Below, piece after piece: positions 38,177 through 46,917 of a DNA stretch of 64,000 nucleotides (its first letter is position 1; every line of letters starts with the position of its first letter). This DNA comes from Caenispirillum bisanense. GTDB taxonomy: Bacteria; Pseudomonadota; Alphaproteobacteria; Rhodospirillales; Rhodospirillaceae. The stretch spans positions 31,061 through 95,060 of the forward strand of contig NZ_OCNJ01000014.1 in the NCBI RefSeq assembly GCF_900230255.1, in the 5' to 3' direction. The position numbers were made by a program, and so were the translations under genes. The notes under the pieces are model-generated. The model saw only the letters and a program-made list of their open reading frames with translations, was not told the DNA's origin and did not search any database.

Positions 38177-39202
38177 TCAGAAGACGGGGATGATGTCTTC
38201 CATCTCGACGTCGGTGATCTCCTTGCCCGAGATGCCCACTTCCGGGATGGCGGGGAAGGGGATGTCGTAGCGGTCGAGCACGCCCTTGAGGTTCAGGATG
38301 GCCTTGCGCCAGTTCTCCTTCTTCGCCTCGTACTCGGGCACCGCGAAGCCGGCCTGGCGGCACACCGCCTCGCCCTCGCGCTGGTTGTCGATGAAGTCGG
38401 CGGGCAGGTCCCAGAACTCCATCGGCGGCTCGAACAGCACGGCCGAGAGGAACAGGTAGCCGGCGCGCACCTGCTTGGTGATGGTGTCGCGGTCGGTGAG
38501 GTCGAGCTGCGGATAGTCGCGTTCCATCAGGGCCATGCAGATGGCCATGTGGCGGCCCTCGTCGCGGCCGATGTTGCGGAAGGCTTCGCGGAAGACCAGT
38601 TCCTGCGAACCGTCGGCCATCTGCTTGAAGATGGTGGCGGCGGCCACCTCGCCCATGAGGAAGGAGCTGAACAGGACCGCCAGGCTGTACTTCGGCACCG
38701 CCTTCTTGTAGCCCTCCCAGTAGCGGCTGCCATTGTAGTACAGCCAGTGGGCGTTCTTCTGCAGGCGCTTGCCGAGTTCGGTCTTCGGCTCGTAGGTCAG
38801 CGGGTCGGGGTGTTCCAGCAGCTTGGTGATGGCGAGGCCGCACATCTGCTCGTGGTTCTGCTCGTCACGGGTGACCGAGAAGAAGCAGCGGCGCACCGGG
38901 TCTTCCTCGTGGACCTCGTAGGTCTTGATGAGCGCTTCGGCGAACACCGGCGGGGCGGAGGCGTCGAACACCGACAGCAGCGTCCACCAGTAGGCGATGG
39001 CCTCGCGTTCCTCCCACGAGTACTTGGTGACGTCGAAGGTGTCCCACGGCAGCTTCTTCGGGTCCCACACCTCGCGCTGGGCGGCGTCCCACACCTCTTC
39101 CATCTTCTTGGTCTGGGCCTGCCAGCTCAGCGGGAAGACGTTGGGCTGCACCGCCGCGGGCGGAAACTCCATCTTGTCGGCGAACCGTTCCTTGCTGGAC
39201 AT
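38177..39202 (-). CDS. DEXXH-type diiron oxygenase
   Basis: 341 residues, all-helical ferritin-like fold. Six diiron ligands are visible with textbook spacing: E89 (VFAEAL), D113-E114-x-x-H117 (RDEQNHEQ), E185 (MGEVAAA) and D214-E215-x-x-H218 (RDEGRHMA). The paired E/DEXXH motif is that of bacterial multicomponent monooxygenases, AurF and related O2-activating enzymes. The protein is shorter than methane- or toluene-monooxygenase alpha subunits and no beta/gamma or effector genes are beside it. With the reductase gene downstream and a PaaX-type repressor divergent, an aromatic or acyl-CoA substrate is plausible but not shown. I cannot name the exact family. Confidence 0.85.
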   Translation of the reverse strand: MSSKERFADKMEFPPAAVQPNVFPLSWQAQTKKMEEVWDAAQREVWDPKKLPWDTFDVTKYSWEEREAIAYWWTLLSVFDASAPPVFAEALIKTYEVHEEDPVRRCFFSVTRDEQNHEQMCGLAITKLLEHPDPLTYEPKTELGKRLQKNAHWLYYNGSRYWEGYKKAVPKYSLAVLFSSFLMGEVAAATIFKQMADGSQELVFREAFRNIGRDEGRHMAICMALMERDYPQLDLTDRDTITKQVRAGYLFLSAVLFEPPMEFWDLPADFIDNQREGEAVCRQAGFAVPEYEAKKENWRKAILNLKGVLDRYDIPFPAIPEVGISGKEITDVEMEDIIPVF

Positions 39203-39544
39203 GTCTCGCGAACTCCCTAGTGCCGTTTTGTTGTGTCTTTGCCCGGGCGGCGTAACGCGTCGCCCGGGATGCGGGCCTGCGCGACCCTCTCCGGCCGCGC
39301 CCGTTCTCCCGACGTGGGTGAACGGTAACGTATGTCAGAATTCGCCGCAATCGTGATTTTCTGTAATACGTCGTCGGAATATCCGCCTAAAACAGTTGGA
39401 AATAGCCGTAACGGCTTGTATTACAACAGGGCGGCCTTGCGGTGATGCGGCCGTCTCAGCCCAAAGATTTCCGCGGGCTTGATCGGGCGCGGCGGGCGGG
39501 GGATGATCCGGGCGACCCGGGCGGACAGACAGGAGAGCGACCCC
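39203..39544. promoter_or_regulatory. Divergent control region between diiron oxygenase and PaaX-like genes
   Basis: 342 bp, with an AT-richer core at ~39330-39425. It contains TGTAATAC (39362-39369) inverted against GTATTACA (39418-39425), 48 bp apart. Between them is a perfect odd palindrome AGCCGT-A-ACGGCT (39404-39416). These are the best operator candidates for the PaaX-type regulator. No gene is seen in this stretch. Confidence 0.5.
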
Positions 39545-40486
39545 ATGGACGAGGCGCGCGCGCCGGCCCATTCGATGCAGACCCTGGTGCGCGGCCTGAC
39601 CGCCCGCCGGCCGCCGCGCGCCGGCAGCCTCATCGTCACGGTGTTCGGCGACGTGGTGATGCCGCGCGGCGGGCTGATCGCCACCCAGAGCATCCTCGAC
39701 GTGCTCGGCCTGCTCGGGCTGACGCCGGGGCTGGTGCGCACCGCCCTGTCGCGCCTGACGTCGGACGGCATGTTCGAGCGCAGCCGCGCCGGCCGCCACA
39801 GCTTCTACCGCCTGTCCGACGAGGCCTGGGCGCGCTACGAGGACGCCTCGGCGGTGATCTACGCCGACGCCCGCCCGGCGTGGGACGGCGGCTGGCTGGT
39901 GGTGATGCTGGTCGACGGCCCGGCGGCGTCGACGGGTGCGGCCGACGGCGACGAGTCGCTGCGCCGCGGCCTGACCGACCTGGGCTTCGCCAAGGCCGGC
40001 CCCGCCCTCTACCTGCGCCCCGCCAACCTGGGGCAGGCGGAGCGGCGGCGGCTCGACGTGCTGCTGGACGACCGGCCGGCGCTGCTGGTGGACGGCCGCG
40101 GCGGCGCCATTCCCGCCGGTTTCAAGGCGACGGTGGAAGGCACCTGGGGCCTCGCCGACCTGGCGCGCGGCTACGACCAGTTCGCCCGCCGCTACGGCCC
40201 GCTGGCGACCGCGCTCGACCGCGGCGCTCCGCTCGACGACGCCGAGGCCCTGAGCCTGCGCATCCTGGTCATCCACGATTACCGCCTGCTGGTCCTGAAG
40301 GACCCCCGCCTGCCGCCCGAGATCCTGCCGGCCGGCTGGCAGGGCGAGGCGTCGCGGCTGCTCTGCCGCGACCTCTACCGCCGCGTCTATGCGGCCTCGG
40401 AGCGCTGGGTCGACGCCCACTGCACCGGCGACCACGGCCCCCTGCCGCCGCCCGGCGGGCTGGTGCTGGAGCGCTTCGGGGGGTAG
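39545..40486 (+). CDS. PaaX-family transcriptional regulator
   Basis: 313 residues. A PaaX N-terminal winged helix (~18-90: SLIVTVFGDVVMPRGG, LGLTPGLVRTALSRLTSDGMFER) and the C-terminal PaaX_C region (~180-300, IHDYRLLVLKDPRLPPEILPAGWQG) are complete. PaaX represses phenylacetate degradation and releases DNA on binding phenylacetyl-CoA; relatives use other aryl-CoA thioesters. The ATG at 39545 follows ACAGGAGAG. It is divergent from the oxygenase-reductase operon, its obvious candidate target. No paaA-K genes are in the window. Confidence 0.92.
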   Translation: MDEARAPAHSMQTLVRGLTARRPPRAGSLIVTVFGDVVMPRGGLIATQSILDVLGLLGLTPGLVRTALSRLTSDGMFERSRAGRHSFYRLSDEAWARYEDASAVIYADARPAWDGGWLVVMLVDGPAASTGAADGDESLRRGLTDLGFAKAGPALYLRPANLGQAERRRLDVLLDDRPALLVDGRGGAIPAGFKATVEGTWGLADLARGYDQFARRYGPLATALDRGAPLDDAEALSLRILVIHDYRLLVLKDPRLPPEILPAGWQGEASRLLCRDLYRRVYAASERWVDAHCTGDHGPLPPPGGLVLERFGG

Positions 40487-40566
40487 GGCGGCGGGGTGTG
40501 CAGTGCTGTGCGGCGTGCCGGTCTCTGGTACACTTGCGCATGGTACCGTGAAACCGATCCGTGTGA

Positions 40567-43500
40567 ATGCCCGCAATGTCGCACCAGGATGCCCTCGCCC
40601 TGTCCGCCGATCCCACCGCCGGTGCGGCCTTGCAGGGGGTGATGCTGCTCGACATCGAGGCCGAGCGGCAAAGCGGGCGGGTCCATTGCGTCGGCGTCGT
40701 GCTCGACGGCCGGCCGTGGCGGTGGGACGGCGGACAGGGGCTCGCGGCCGGGCTGGCGCGGCACTACGGGACCGCGGCGGCGGTGGCCGGGCACAACGTC
40801 ATCGCCCATGATCTGCCGTTGCTGGCGGCGACGCTGGGGCAGGCGCCGCCGGCCGCTCTGCCGGTGCTCGACACGCTGATCCTGTCGCCGCTGTCGCACC
40901 CGCAGAACCCGTACCACCGGCTCATCAAGGACTACAAGCTGGTGCGCGAGGCGGTGAACGACCCGGTGGCCGATGCCCGCCTTGCTGGCCGCGCCCTGAT
41001 GCTGGAGGTGCAGGCTTTCGCCGCCATGGCACCCGAGCGGACGGGCTTCTACGCCTGGTGCCTGCGCCATGCCCGCTTCGCCGGAGGCGTCTCCGGCGCC
41101 GGCATGGCCGACCTGCTGGAGCGCACGGGCGCACGGCCGCCGGCGACGGCGGGCGAGGCCGCCGACGTCTTCGGCCGGCTGGTTGACGGCCGCATCTGCC
41201 GGTCGGTCGGTCCCGCCGTGGTGCAGGCGCTGGTGACCGATCCAGACCGGCTGCTCGGGCTTGCCTACCTGACGGCGTGGATCGGCGTGACCGAACACGG
41301 CGACAGCGTCATCCCGCCGTGGGTGGTGCGCTCCATTCCTGCCGTGCGGGACATGGTGCGGGCCTTGCGCGACACGCCCTGCGACGATGCCGCCTGCACC
41401 TATTGCCGCAGCCATCACGACGCCGTTCCGCTGCTGCGCCGGACCTTCGGCTTCGACGCCTACCGCGCCGAGCCGGCAGCGCCCGACGGCGGCAGCCTGC
41501 AACAGCGCATCGTCGAGGCGGGCCTGCGCGACCGGCCGCTGCTGGCGATCCTGCCGACCGGCGGCGGCAAGTCGCTGTGCTTCCAGGTGCCGGCGCTGGC
41601 TCGCTATGCCCGGCGGGGCGTGCTGACGGTGGTGGTCTCGCCCTTGCAGGCGCTCATGCGCGATCAGGTGGAGAATCTGGAACGGAAGACCGGCGCGACC
41701 TGCGCGGCGGCGCTGTCGGGCATGCTGACGCCGCCGGAACGTGCCGAGACGCTGCAGCGCGTGCGCCTCGGGTCCGTCGGGCTGCTCTACATCTCGCCGG
41801 AGCAGCTGCGCAACCGCTCGACCGTGCGGGCCATCCTGTCGCGCGAGATCGGCGCCTGGGTGTTCGACGAGGCGCACTGCCTGTCCAAATGGGGCCACGA
41901 CTTCCGGCCCGACTACCTCTATGCCGTGCGGTTCATAAAGGAACAGGCGCCGGCCCCCGTGACCTGCGTCACCGCCACGGCCAAGCGCGAGGTGGTGGAC
42001 GAGATCCGCACCATCCTGCACGACACCCTGGGCCAGGATCTTGCGGTGCTGCCGGGCGGTGTGCGGCGGTCCAACCTGGCGTGGTCGGTACATGACGTCA
42101 CGGGGCAGGACAAGCTGCCGCTGCTGCGCGATCTGCTGGCGACCCACCTGGACCCCGAGGACGAGGCCGCCTGCGCCGTCGTCTACGGCCGCACGCGGGG
42201 ACGGGTGGAGGAGCTGGCGACGGCCTTGCAGGCGTCCGGCCTTGCCGCCGACTTCTTCCACGCCGGCCGCTCCGCGCGCGACAAGGCGCGGCTGCTCGAC
42301 GATTTCACTGCCGGGGCGGTGCGTGTGATCTGCGCCACCAACGCCTTCGGCATGGGCATCGACAAGGACAGCGTGCGCCTCGTCGTACACGCCGACATTC
42401 CGGGATCCCTGGAAAACTACTTGCAGGAGGCAGGGCGGGCCGGCCGCGACGGGCAGCCGGCCCATTGCGCCTTGCTGTACGACGACCGCGACGTCGAGGC
42501 GCAGTTCCGCCTGACCGCCTATTCCGAGGTGGGGCACAAGGAAATCACGCGCCTGCTGCGCGCCCTGCGGCACCTGGCGCGGCGGTTGAACAGCCGTCGG
42601 GTGGTGACGACCCCCGGTGAACTGGGCGACGATGACGACGCTGCTGACCGCGCCGCCAGCGGGCCGGCGCAGATCGACACCAAGGTCAAGACCGGCATCG
42701 CCTGGCTGGAACGGTCGGAGCTGTTGCGGCGGGAGGAGAACGACACCCGCGTCTTCGCCGGCCGCCCGCTGGTCGGCAGCGTGCAGGAGGCGGACCGCCG
42801 GCTGGCCGGACTGGCCCTGCCGCCGGCGCTGCATCGCTGCTGGGCCGCCGTCTACCGCACCCTCGTCTCTGCCGCCGGCATGCCGGGCGACGAGGAGGAA
42901 ACCCTGTCCACCGACGCCCTCTGCACCCTCGGCCCGGTGAAGGCGCTGGGGCTGGCGCCGGAAAACCTGTCCCATGCGGTCATGAGCATCCTGCACGGCA
43001 TGGAGGACGCCGGGCTGGTGGAAGCGGGCACGGCGCTGTCGGCCCTGGTCAAGCCCATCGGACTGCGGGCGGACTTCGATGCAGTCGTGCGGTTGGAGCG
43101 CGCCATGCTCGACCTGTTCCGCGAGGCGGAACCCGAGGCCGAGGGCAGGCCCATCCATGTGGGCCTGCGTCATCTCGCCCAGCGGCTGCGCGACGCCGGG
43201 CACCCCTGCGAGCCCGATCTGCTGCGGCGGTTGCTCAAGGGGCTCGACCACGGGCACCACCAGTTCGATGGTCGGCACGTTCAAGTGCGGGTGCACGCGC
43301 TCGGCGTCGGACACTGGCGCGTAAACCCCTATGGCACCTGGAGCGAAGTCCTCGCCACGGTCCATCGCCGGCAGGCGGTGTGCGGCGCGGTCATCGACCA
43401 GCTCATCGCGCTGACGCGCGGCGAGGGCGGCCGGGCGGCGCAGGCGGTGGTGCGCTTCACCATTCCCAAGCTGGCGGCGCCCCTCAAGCAGGACCTGACG

Positions 43501-45765
43501 CTGACGGCGGCCGCCGGCGACCTGGCGCAGGAGGTGGAAACGGCCCTGATGGTGCTGCACGGCTGGCGCCTCATCACCTTGCAGCAGGGGCTGGCGGTGT
43601 TCCGTCAGGCCATGACCCTCGACCTCATCGCCGACCCGCGGCGGCGGTTCACCAATGCCGATTACGCGCCGCTCGCCCAGCATTACCAGGGGCGCGTGTT
43701 CCAGGTTCACGTCATGGCGGAATACGCCCGCCTGGGCCTCGGCGACGTGCAGCGGGCGGAGGCTTTTGCCGCCGACTACTTCGCCCTCGACGCGCGGGGG
43801 TTCGAGGCCCGCTATCTGCAAGGCCGCGAAGCCGACTTCCGCCGGCCGCTGACGCCGGAAGACTATGCCCGCATCGTCACTTCGCTGAAGAACCGGGCGC
43901 AGGAGGACATCGTGACGGCGCCGGCCGAGGCCAACCTGCTGGTGCTCGCCGGGCCAGGGTCGGGCAAGTCGCGGGTGATCGTCCACCGCGCCGCGTGGCT
44001 GATGAAGGGCCTGCGGGTGCTGCCGCGGTCGCTGCTGGTGCTGTGCTACAACCGCGCCGCCGCCGTCGACCTGCGCCGCCGCCTGCGGGCGCTGGTGGGC
44101 GACGAGGCGGCGCTGGTGGACGTGTTCACCTACCACGGGCTCGCCATGCGGCTGCTCGGCGCCTCCTTCGCCCGCGACGGCGGCAACGGGGCGGAGGTGC
44201 TGGAAGAGCGCCTGCGCACGGTGATCCCCGACGTCACGGCGCTGCTCGAAGGACGCGCGAGCCTGCCCGGCCTTGATCCGGCCGAGGTGCGCGACCGCCT
44301 GCTGGCGCGCTATCGCACCATCCTCATCGACGAATACCAGGACATCGACGGCGACCAGTACGCCCTGGTGTCCGCCATCGCCGGCCGCACCGAGGAAGAC
44401 CAGGACGCCCGGATCGCCCTCATGGCGGTGGGCGACGACGACCAGGCCATCTACGGCTTCCGCAAGGCGAGCGTCGAATACATCCGCCGGTTCGAGGCGG
44501 ACTATGGCGCCAGACGCCACTACCTGACCGAAAACTATCGCTCCACCCGTGCCGTCGTCACGGCGGCCAATGCCCTCGTGGCCCTCAACACCGACCGCAT
44601 GAAGACCGACCGCCACATCGAGGTCGACCGCGCCCGCCGCCGCGAGCCGCTCGGCGGGCGCTGGGAGGCGCTCGATCCGCTGGGCCAGGGGCGGGTGCAG
44701 GGCCTGCTGGTGGCCGATGCCCGGACGCAGGCGGCGGCGGCGCTGGGCGAGATCCGCCGGCTGCGGGCGCTGGACCCGGCGACGCCGTGGGGCGCCTTCG
44801 CCGTGCTGTCGCCGACCCACCGGGAGCTGACCCGCCTGCGCGCCCTGTGCGACGCCGAGGGGGTGCCGGTGGCGCCGCTGTCGGAGGCCGCCGAGCGGGT
44901 CTTCGCGCTCCCGCGCCTGCGCGAGGTGGACCGGCTGTTGAATGCTTTGAACGGCGGGCCCGACGTGGCGCTGTCCGATCTGGCCCGGTTGCGGTGCGGC
45001 GGGCGGTGGGGTCCGGTGGTCGATGCCCTGCTCGCGGACCTCGCCGCTGCCGCCCCGGCGTCCGGGCTGCTGCCGGTGTCGCTGGCGCGCGAGGTGGCGT
45101 GGGATTGCCTCGGCCAGATGCGGCGCGACCGGCCGGCGGGCGACGGCATCGTGCTCGCCACCCTGCATGGCGCCAAGGGGCTGGAGTTCCCCCATGTCCT
45201 TCTGCTCGACGGCGATCGCGCCGGTGTCGGCGCCGGCGCCGCGGTGGAGGAGGACCGGCGGCTGGTCTATGTCGGGATGACGCGCGCCGAGCAGACGTTG
45301 ACCCTGCTGGCCCGCGACGATGCGGCGCATCCCCGCTTCCGCGAGGTTGCGCCGCATCTGCTGGTGCGGCGGCCGGCGGTGGCCACACCGGGGCCGGCGG
45401 TGGATCGCGAGGTGGCGCTGATCGGCCTCGACGACCTGTTCCTCGACTGGGCGGGGCGGCGGCCGGCCGATGCGCTGGCGCATGCGGCCCTGCGCGGCCT
45501 GCAGCCGGGGGCGCCGCTGGCGCTCGTGTGGTCGGAGGGCAGCAGGGGGCTGCTGCGTACCGCCGCCGGGGTGACGGTCGCCGTGCTGTCGGCCAAGGGC
45601 AATGCGCTGTGGCGGCCGCGCGCCGGGCGGCTCGACCGAATCACGGTGCATGCCGTCACCGTCCGCACCGCGGCCGACTGTGGCGAGGACTGGCGCGACC
45701 CCCTGTGCTGCGCCGGGTGGGAGGTTCCGGTGGCCGAGGTTTGGTGGCACGGCACGGCCGGATGA
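40567..45765 (+). CDS. Giant fusion: DnaQ-like exonuclease domain + RecQ helicase + UvrD/PcrA-type helicase
   Basis: 1732 residues. Residues ~22-145 look like a DEDD exonuclease (D29-x-E31, GHNVIAHD with D82, D102, and NDPVADARLAG with D136); the usual His/Tyr before the last Asp is Asn131. A Cys/His knot follows (C272, C277, C280, H283/284). The RecQ part has Walker A at ~329 (LPTGGGKS), DEAH at 434 with CLSKWGHDFRPDY, and GMGIDK...QEAGRAGRDG. The UvrD part has Walker A at ~1128 (AGPGSGKS), DEYQDID, GDDDQAIYGF at ~1289, ENYRST, LHGAKGLEF and VGMTRAEQ. Two opposite-polarity helicase motors (3'-5' SF2 and SF1) in one chain suggest DNA repair, recombination or defence. It is a single gene with a normal GC-rich codon pattern and no operon partner. 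The start may be the ATG at 40567 or 40576. Confidence 0.92.
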   Translation: MPAMSHQDALALSADPTAGAALQGVMLLDIEAERQSGRVHCVGVVLDGRPWRWDGGQGLAAGLARHYGTAAAVAGHNVIAHDLPLLAATLGQAPPAALPVLDTLILSPLSHPQNPYHRLIKDYKLVREAVNDPVADARLAGRALMLEVQAFAAMAPERTGFYAWCLRHARFAGGVSGAGMADLLERTGARPPATAGEAADVFGRLVDGRICRSVGPAVVQALVTDPDRLLGLAYLTAWIGVTEHGDSVIPPWVVRSIPAVRDMVRALRDTPCDDAACTYCRSHHDAVPLLRRTFGFDAYRAEPAAPDGGSLQQRIVEAGLRDRPLLAILPTGGGKSLCFQVPALARYARRGVLTVVVSPLQALMRDQVENLERKTGATCAAALSGMLTPPERAETLQRVRLGSVGLLYISPEQLRNRSTVRAILSREIGAWVFDEAHCLSKWGHDFRPDYLYAVRFIKEQAPAPVTCVTATAKREVVDEIRTILHDTLGQDLAVLPGGVRRSNLAWSVHDVTGQDKLPLLRDLLATHLDPEDEAACAVVYGRTRGRVEELATALQASGLAADFFHAGRSARDKARLLDDFTAGAVRVICATNAFGMGIDKDSVRLVVHADIPGSLENYLQEAGRAGRDGQPAHCALLYDDRDVEAQFRLTAYSEVGHKEITRLLRALRHLARRLNSRRVVTTPGELGDDDDAADRAASGPAQIDTKVKTGIAWLERSELLRREENDTRVFAGRPLVGSVQEADRRLAGLALPPALHRCWAAVYRTLVSAAGMPGDEEETLSTDALCTLGPVKALGLAPENLSHAVMSILHGMEDAGLVEAGTALSALVKPIGLRADFDAVVRLERAMLDLFREAEPEAEGRPIHVGLRHLAQRLRDAGHPCEPDLLRRLLKGLDHGHHQFDGRHVQVRVHALGVGHWRVNPYGTWSEVLATVHRRQAVCGAVIDQLIALTRGEGGRAAQAVVRFTIPKLAAPLKQDLTLTAAAGDLAQEVETALMVLHGWRLITLQQGLAVFRQAMTLDLIADPRRRFTNADYAPLAQHYQGRVFQVHVMAEYARLGLGDVQRAEAFAADYFALDARGFEARYLQGREADFRRPLTPEDYARIVTSLKNRAQEDIVTAPAEANLLVLAGPGSGKSRVIVHRAAWLMKGLRVLPRSLLVLCYNRAAAVDLRRRLRALVGDEAALVDVFTYHGLAMRLLGASFARDGGNGAEVLEERLRTVIPDVTALLEGRASLPGLDPAEVRDRLLARYRTILIDEYQDIDGDQYALVSAIAGRTEEDQDARIALMAVGDDDQAIYGFRKASVEYIRRFEADYGARRHYLTENYRSTRAVVTAANALVALNTDRMKTDRHIEVDRARRREPLGGRWEALDPLGQGRVQGLLVADARTQAAAALGEIRRLRALDPATPWGAFAVLSPTHRELTRLRALCDAEGVPVAPLSEAAERVFALPRLREVDRLLNALNGGPDVALSDLARLRCGGRWGPVVDALLADLAAAAPASGLLPVSLAREVAWDCLGQMRRDRPAGDGIVLATLHGAKGLEFPHVLLLDGDRAGVGAGAAVEEDRRLVYVGMTRAEQTLTLLARDDAAHPRFREVAPHLLVRRPAVATPGPAVDREVALIGLDDLFLDWAGRRPADALAHAALRGLQPGAPLALVWSEGSRGLLRTAAGVTVAVLSAKGNALWRPRAGRLDRITVHAVTVRTAADCGEDWRDPLCCAGWEVPVAEVWWHGTAG

Positions 45766-45798
45766 GTCCTCGGACCGGCCCGCGGCCCGCTCGGCCTC

Positions 45799-46737
45799 TC
45801 AGCTGCTCGGCAATGCCGGTGCCGGTTCCGAGTGCCGCGCGGCTGGTGCGGCCAGCAACTCCCAGAAGGCCTCCGCCGCCGGGGCCAGGCGGTCGCGGGG
45901 GCGGAAGACGCGGACCTCGAGGGGGATCCGCCAGGTCTCGCCCGGAACGGCGGCGAGGCGGCCGGCGGCGAGGTCGTCGCCGACCAGGCTCCGCGGCAGC
46001 CATGCCAGCCCCTTGCCGTCGCGCACCATGGGGCGCAGCACCACCGACAGGTGCGAGGTGAAATGCCGCGCCAGATGCGGCGGGCGCGCCAGCCCCGCCA
46101 GCCGCCGCGTCACCGCCCGCCCGAGCGCCGAGGCGTCGGAGTAGGCGAGGTAGGGTGTCGGCGCCTCGGCCCCGCCCGGCAGCCACGCGCGCGCGTCCAC
46201 CAGGGCCGGCGCGACGCAGGGCACCAGCTCGTCGGTCCCCACCTGCACCGACAGGAAATGCGCCGGGTCCAGGCGGTCGGGCTCGGCCGGGTCGGCGTGG
46301 CACAGCAGGAACTGGCATTGCCCGGCCAGCAGTGCCTGCTCGCAGGCCAGCATGGTGTCGCTGTCCAGGCGGATGGGGAAGGGCCGGCCGGCATCCTCCA
46401 GCGCCCGGATCCAGGCCGGGAAGAAGGTCAGCGACAGGCTGTGCGTCGCGGCGATGTGCAGGGTGGCGCCGGCGCCCGCCTCGGCGGCGCGGGCCTGCTC
46501 GCGCGCCTGATGCAGGCGCCGCAGGATGCCTTCCGCCGCCGGCAGCAGGGCCTGGCCGGCGGGCGTCGGGCGGATGGGCTGGGCGGTGCGGTCGAACAGG
46601 GTGGCGCCGGTCCAGTCCTCCAGCGCCTTGATGTGGCGGCTGAAGGCTGGCTGGGTCAGGTTCCGCTGTTCCGCCGCGCGAGAGAAATTGCCGACTTCAC
46701 ACAGGGTGACGAAGTCTTCCAGCCAGCCCAGTTCCAT
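45799..46737 (-). CDS. LysR-family regulator of the tartrate operon
   Basis: 312 residues. The N-terminal winged helix (LGWLEDFVTLCEVGNFSRAAEQRNLTQPAFSRHIKALE) and a LysR effector domain (~90-300) are complete. The helix sequence is of the HypT/YjiE-like branch. It is divergent from tctC with a 180-bp gap that contains the palindrome ATGCCG-ATC-CGGCAT, so it is the probable activator of the tct-tartrate operon, with tartrate or a related acid as co-inducer (inference). The ATG at 46737 is chosen because the extra 30 residues from 46827 show no family similarity. Confidence 0.9.
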   Translation of the reverse strand: MELGWLEDFVTLCEVGNFSRAAEQRNLTQPAFSRHIKALEDWTGATLFDRTAQPIRPTPAGQALLPAAEGILRRLHQAREQARAAEAGAGATLHIAATHSLSLTFFPAWIRALEDAGRPFPIRLDSDTMLACEQALLAGQCQFLLCHADPAEPDRLDPAHFLSVQVGTDELVPCVAPALVDARAWLPGGAEAPTPYLAYSDASALGRAVTRRLAGLARPPHLARHFTSHLSVVLRPMVRDGKGLAWLPRSLVGDDLAAGRLAAVPGETWRIPLEVRVFRPRDRLAPAAEAFWELLAAPAARHSEPAPALPSS

Positions 46738-46791
46738 CGTCGGCCAAACTCCATGACGCACCGCCGGAACGGCCGTCCTCGAAAGGGGTAG

Positions 46792-46806
46792 ATGCCGATC
46801 CGGCAT
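46792..46806. promoter_or_regulatory. LysR-type operator candidate
   Basis: Perfect inverted repeat ATGCCG-ATC-CGGCAT in the LysR-tctC gap, containing the T-N11-A core expected of LysR sites. A further half-site TTGGCAT lies just downstream (46822-46828). Confidence 0.55.
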
Positions 46807-46917
46807 TACTTGATGCGATCTTGGCATTCGCGGACCGGTCGGTCCAGCACCTACACTCTACCCCGCCAAGAAAGGGCCCGCGGCGGCCAACGCCGGGGCG
46901 ACAACATGGAGGACACG

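Noticed and set aside
37039..39202. Phenylacetyl-CoA epoxidase (PaaA) or benzoyl-CoA epoxidase (BoxB)
   Set aside because: Length and the sequence around the diiron ligands do not look like PaaA or BoxB, and none of their partner subunits is present.
40387..45750. A very long open frame antisense to the helicase fusion
   Set aside because: It mirrors the GC-rich codon structure of the sense gene, is rich in R/H/Q/G/A, and has no recognisable domain. The sense strand has complete helicase motifs.
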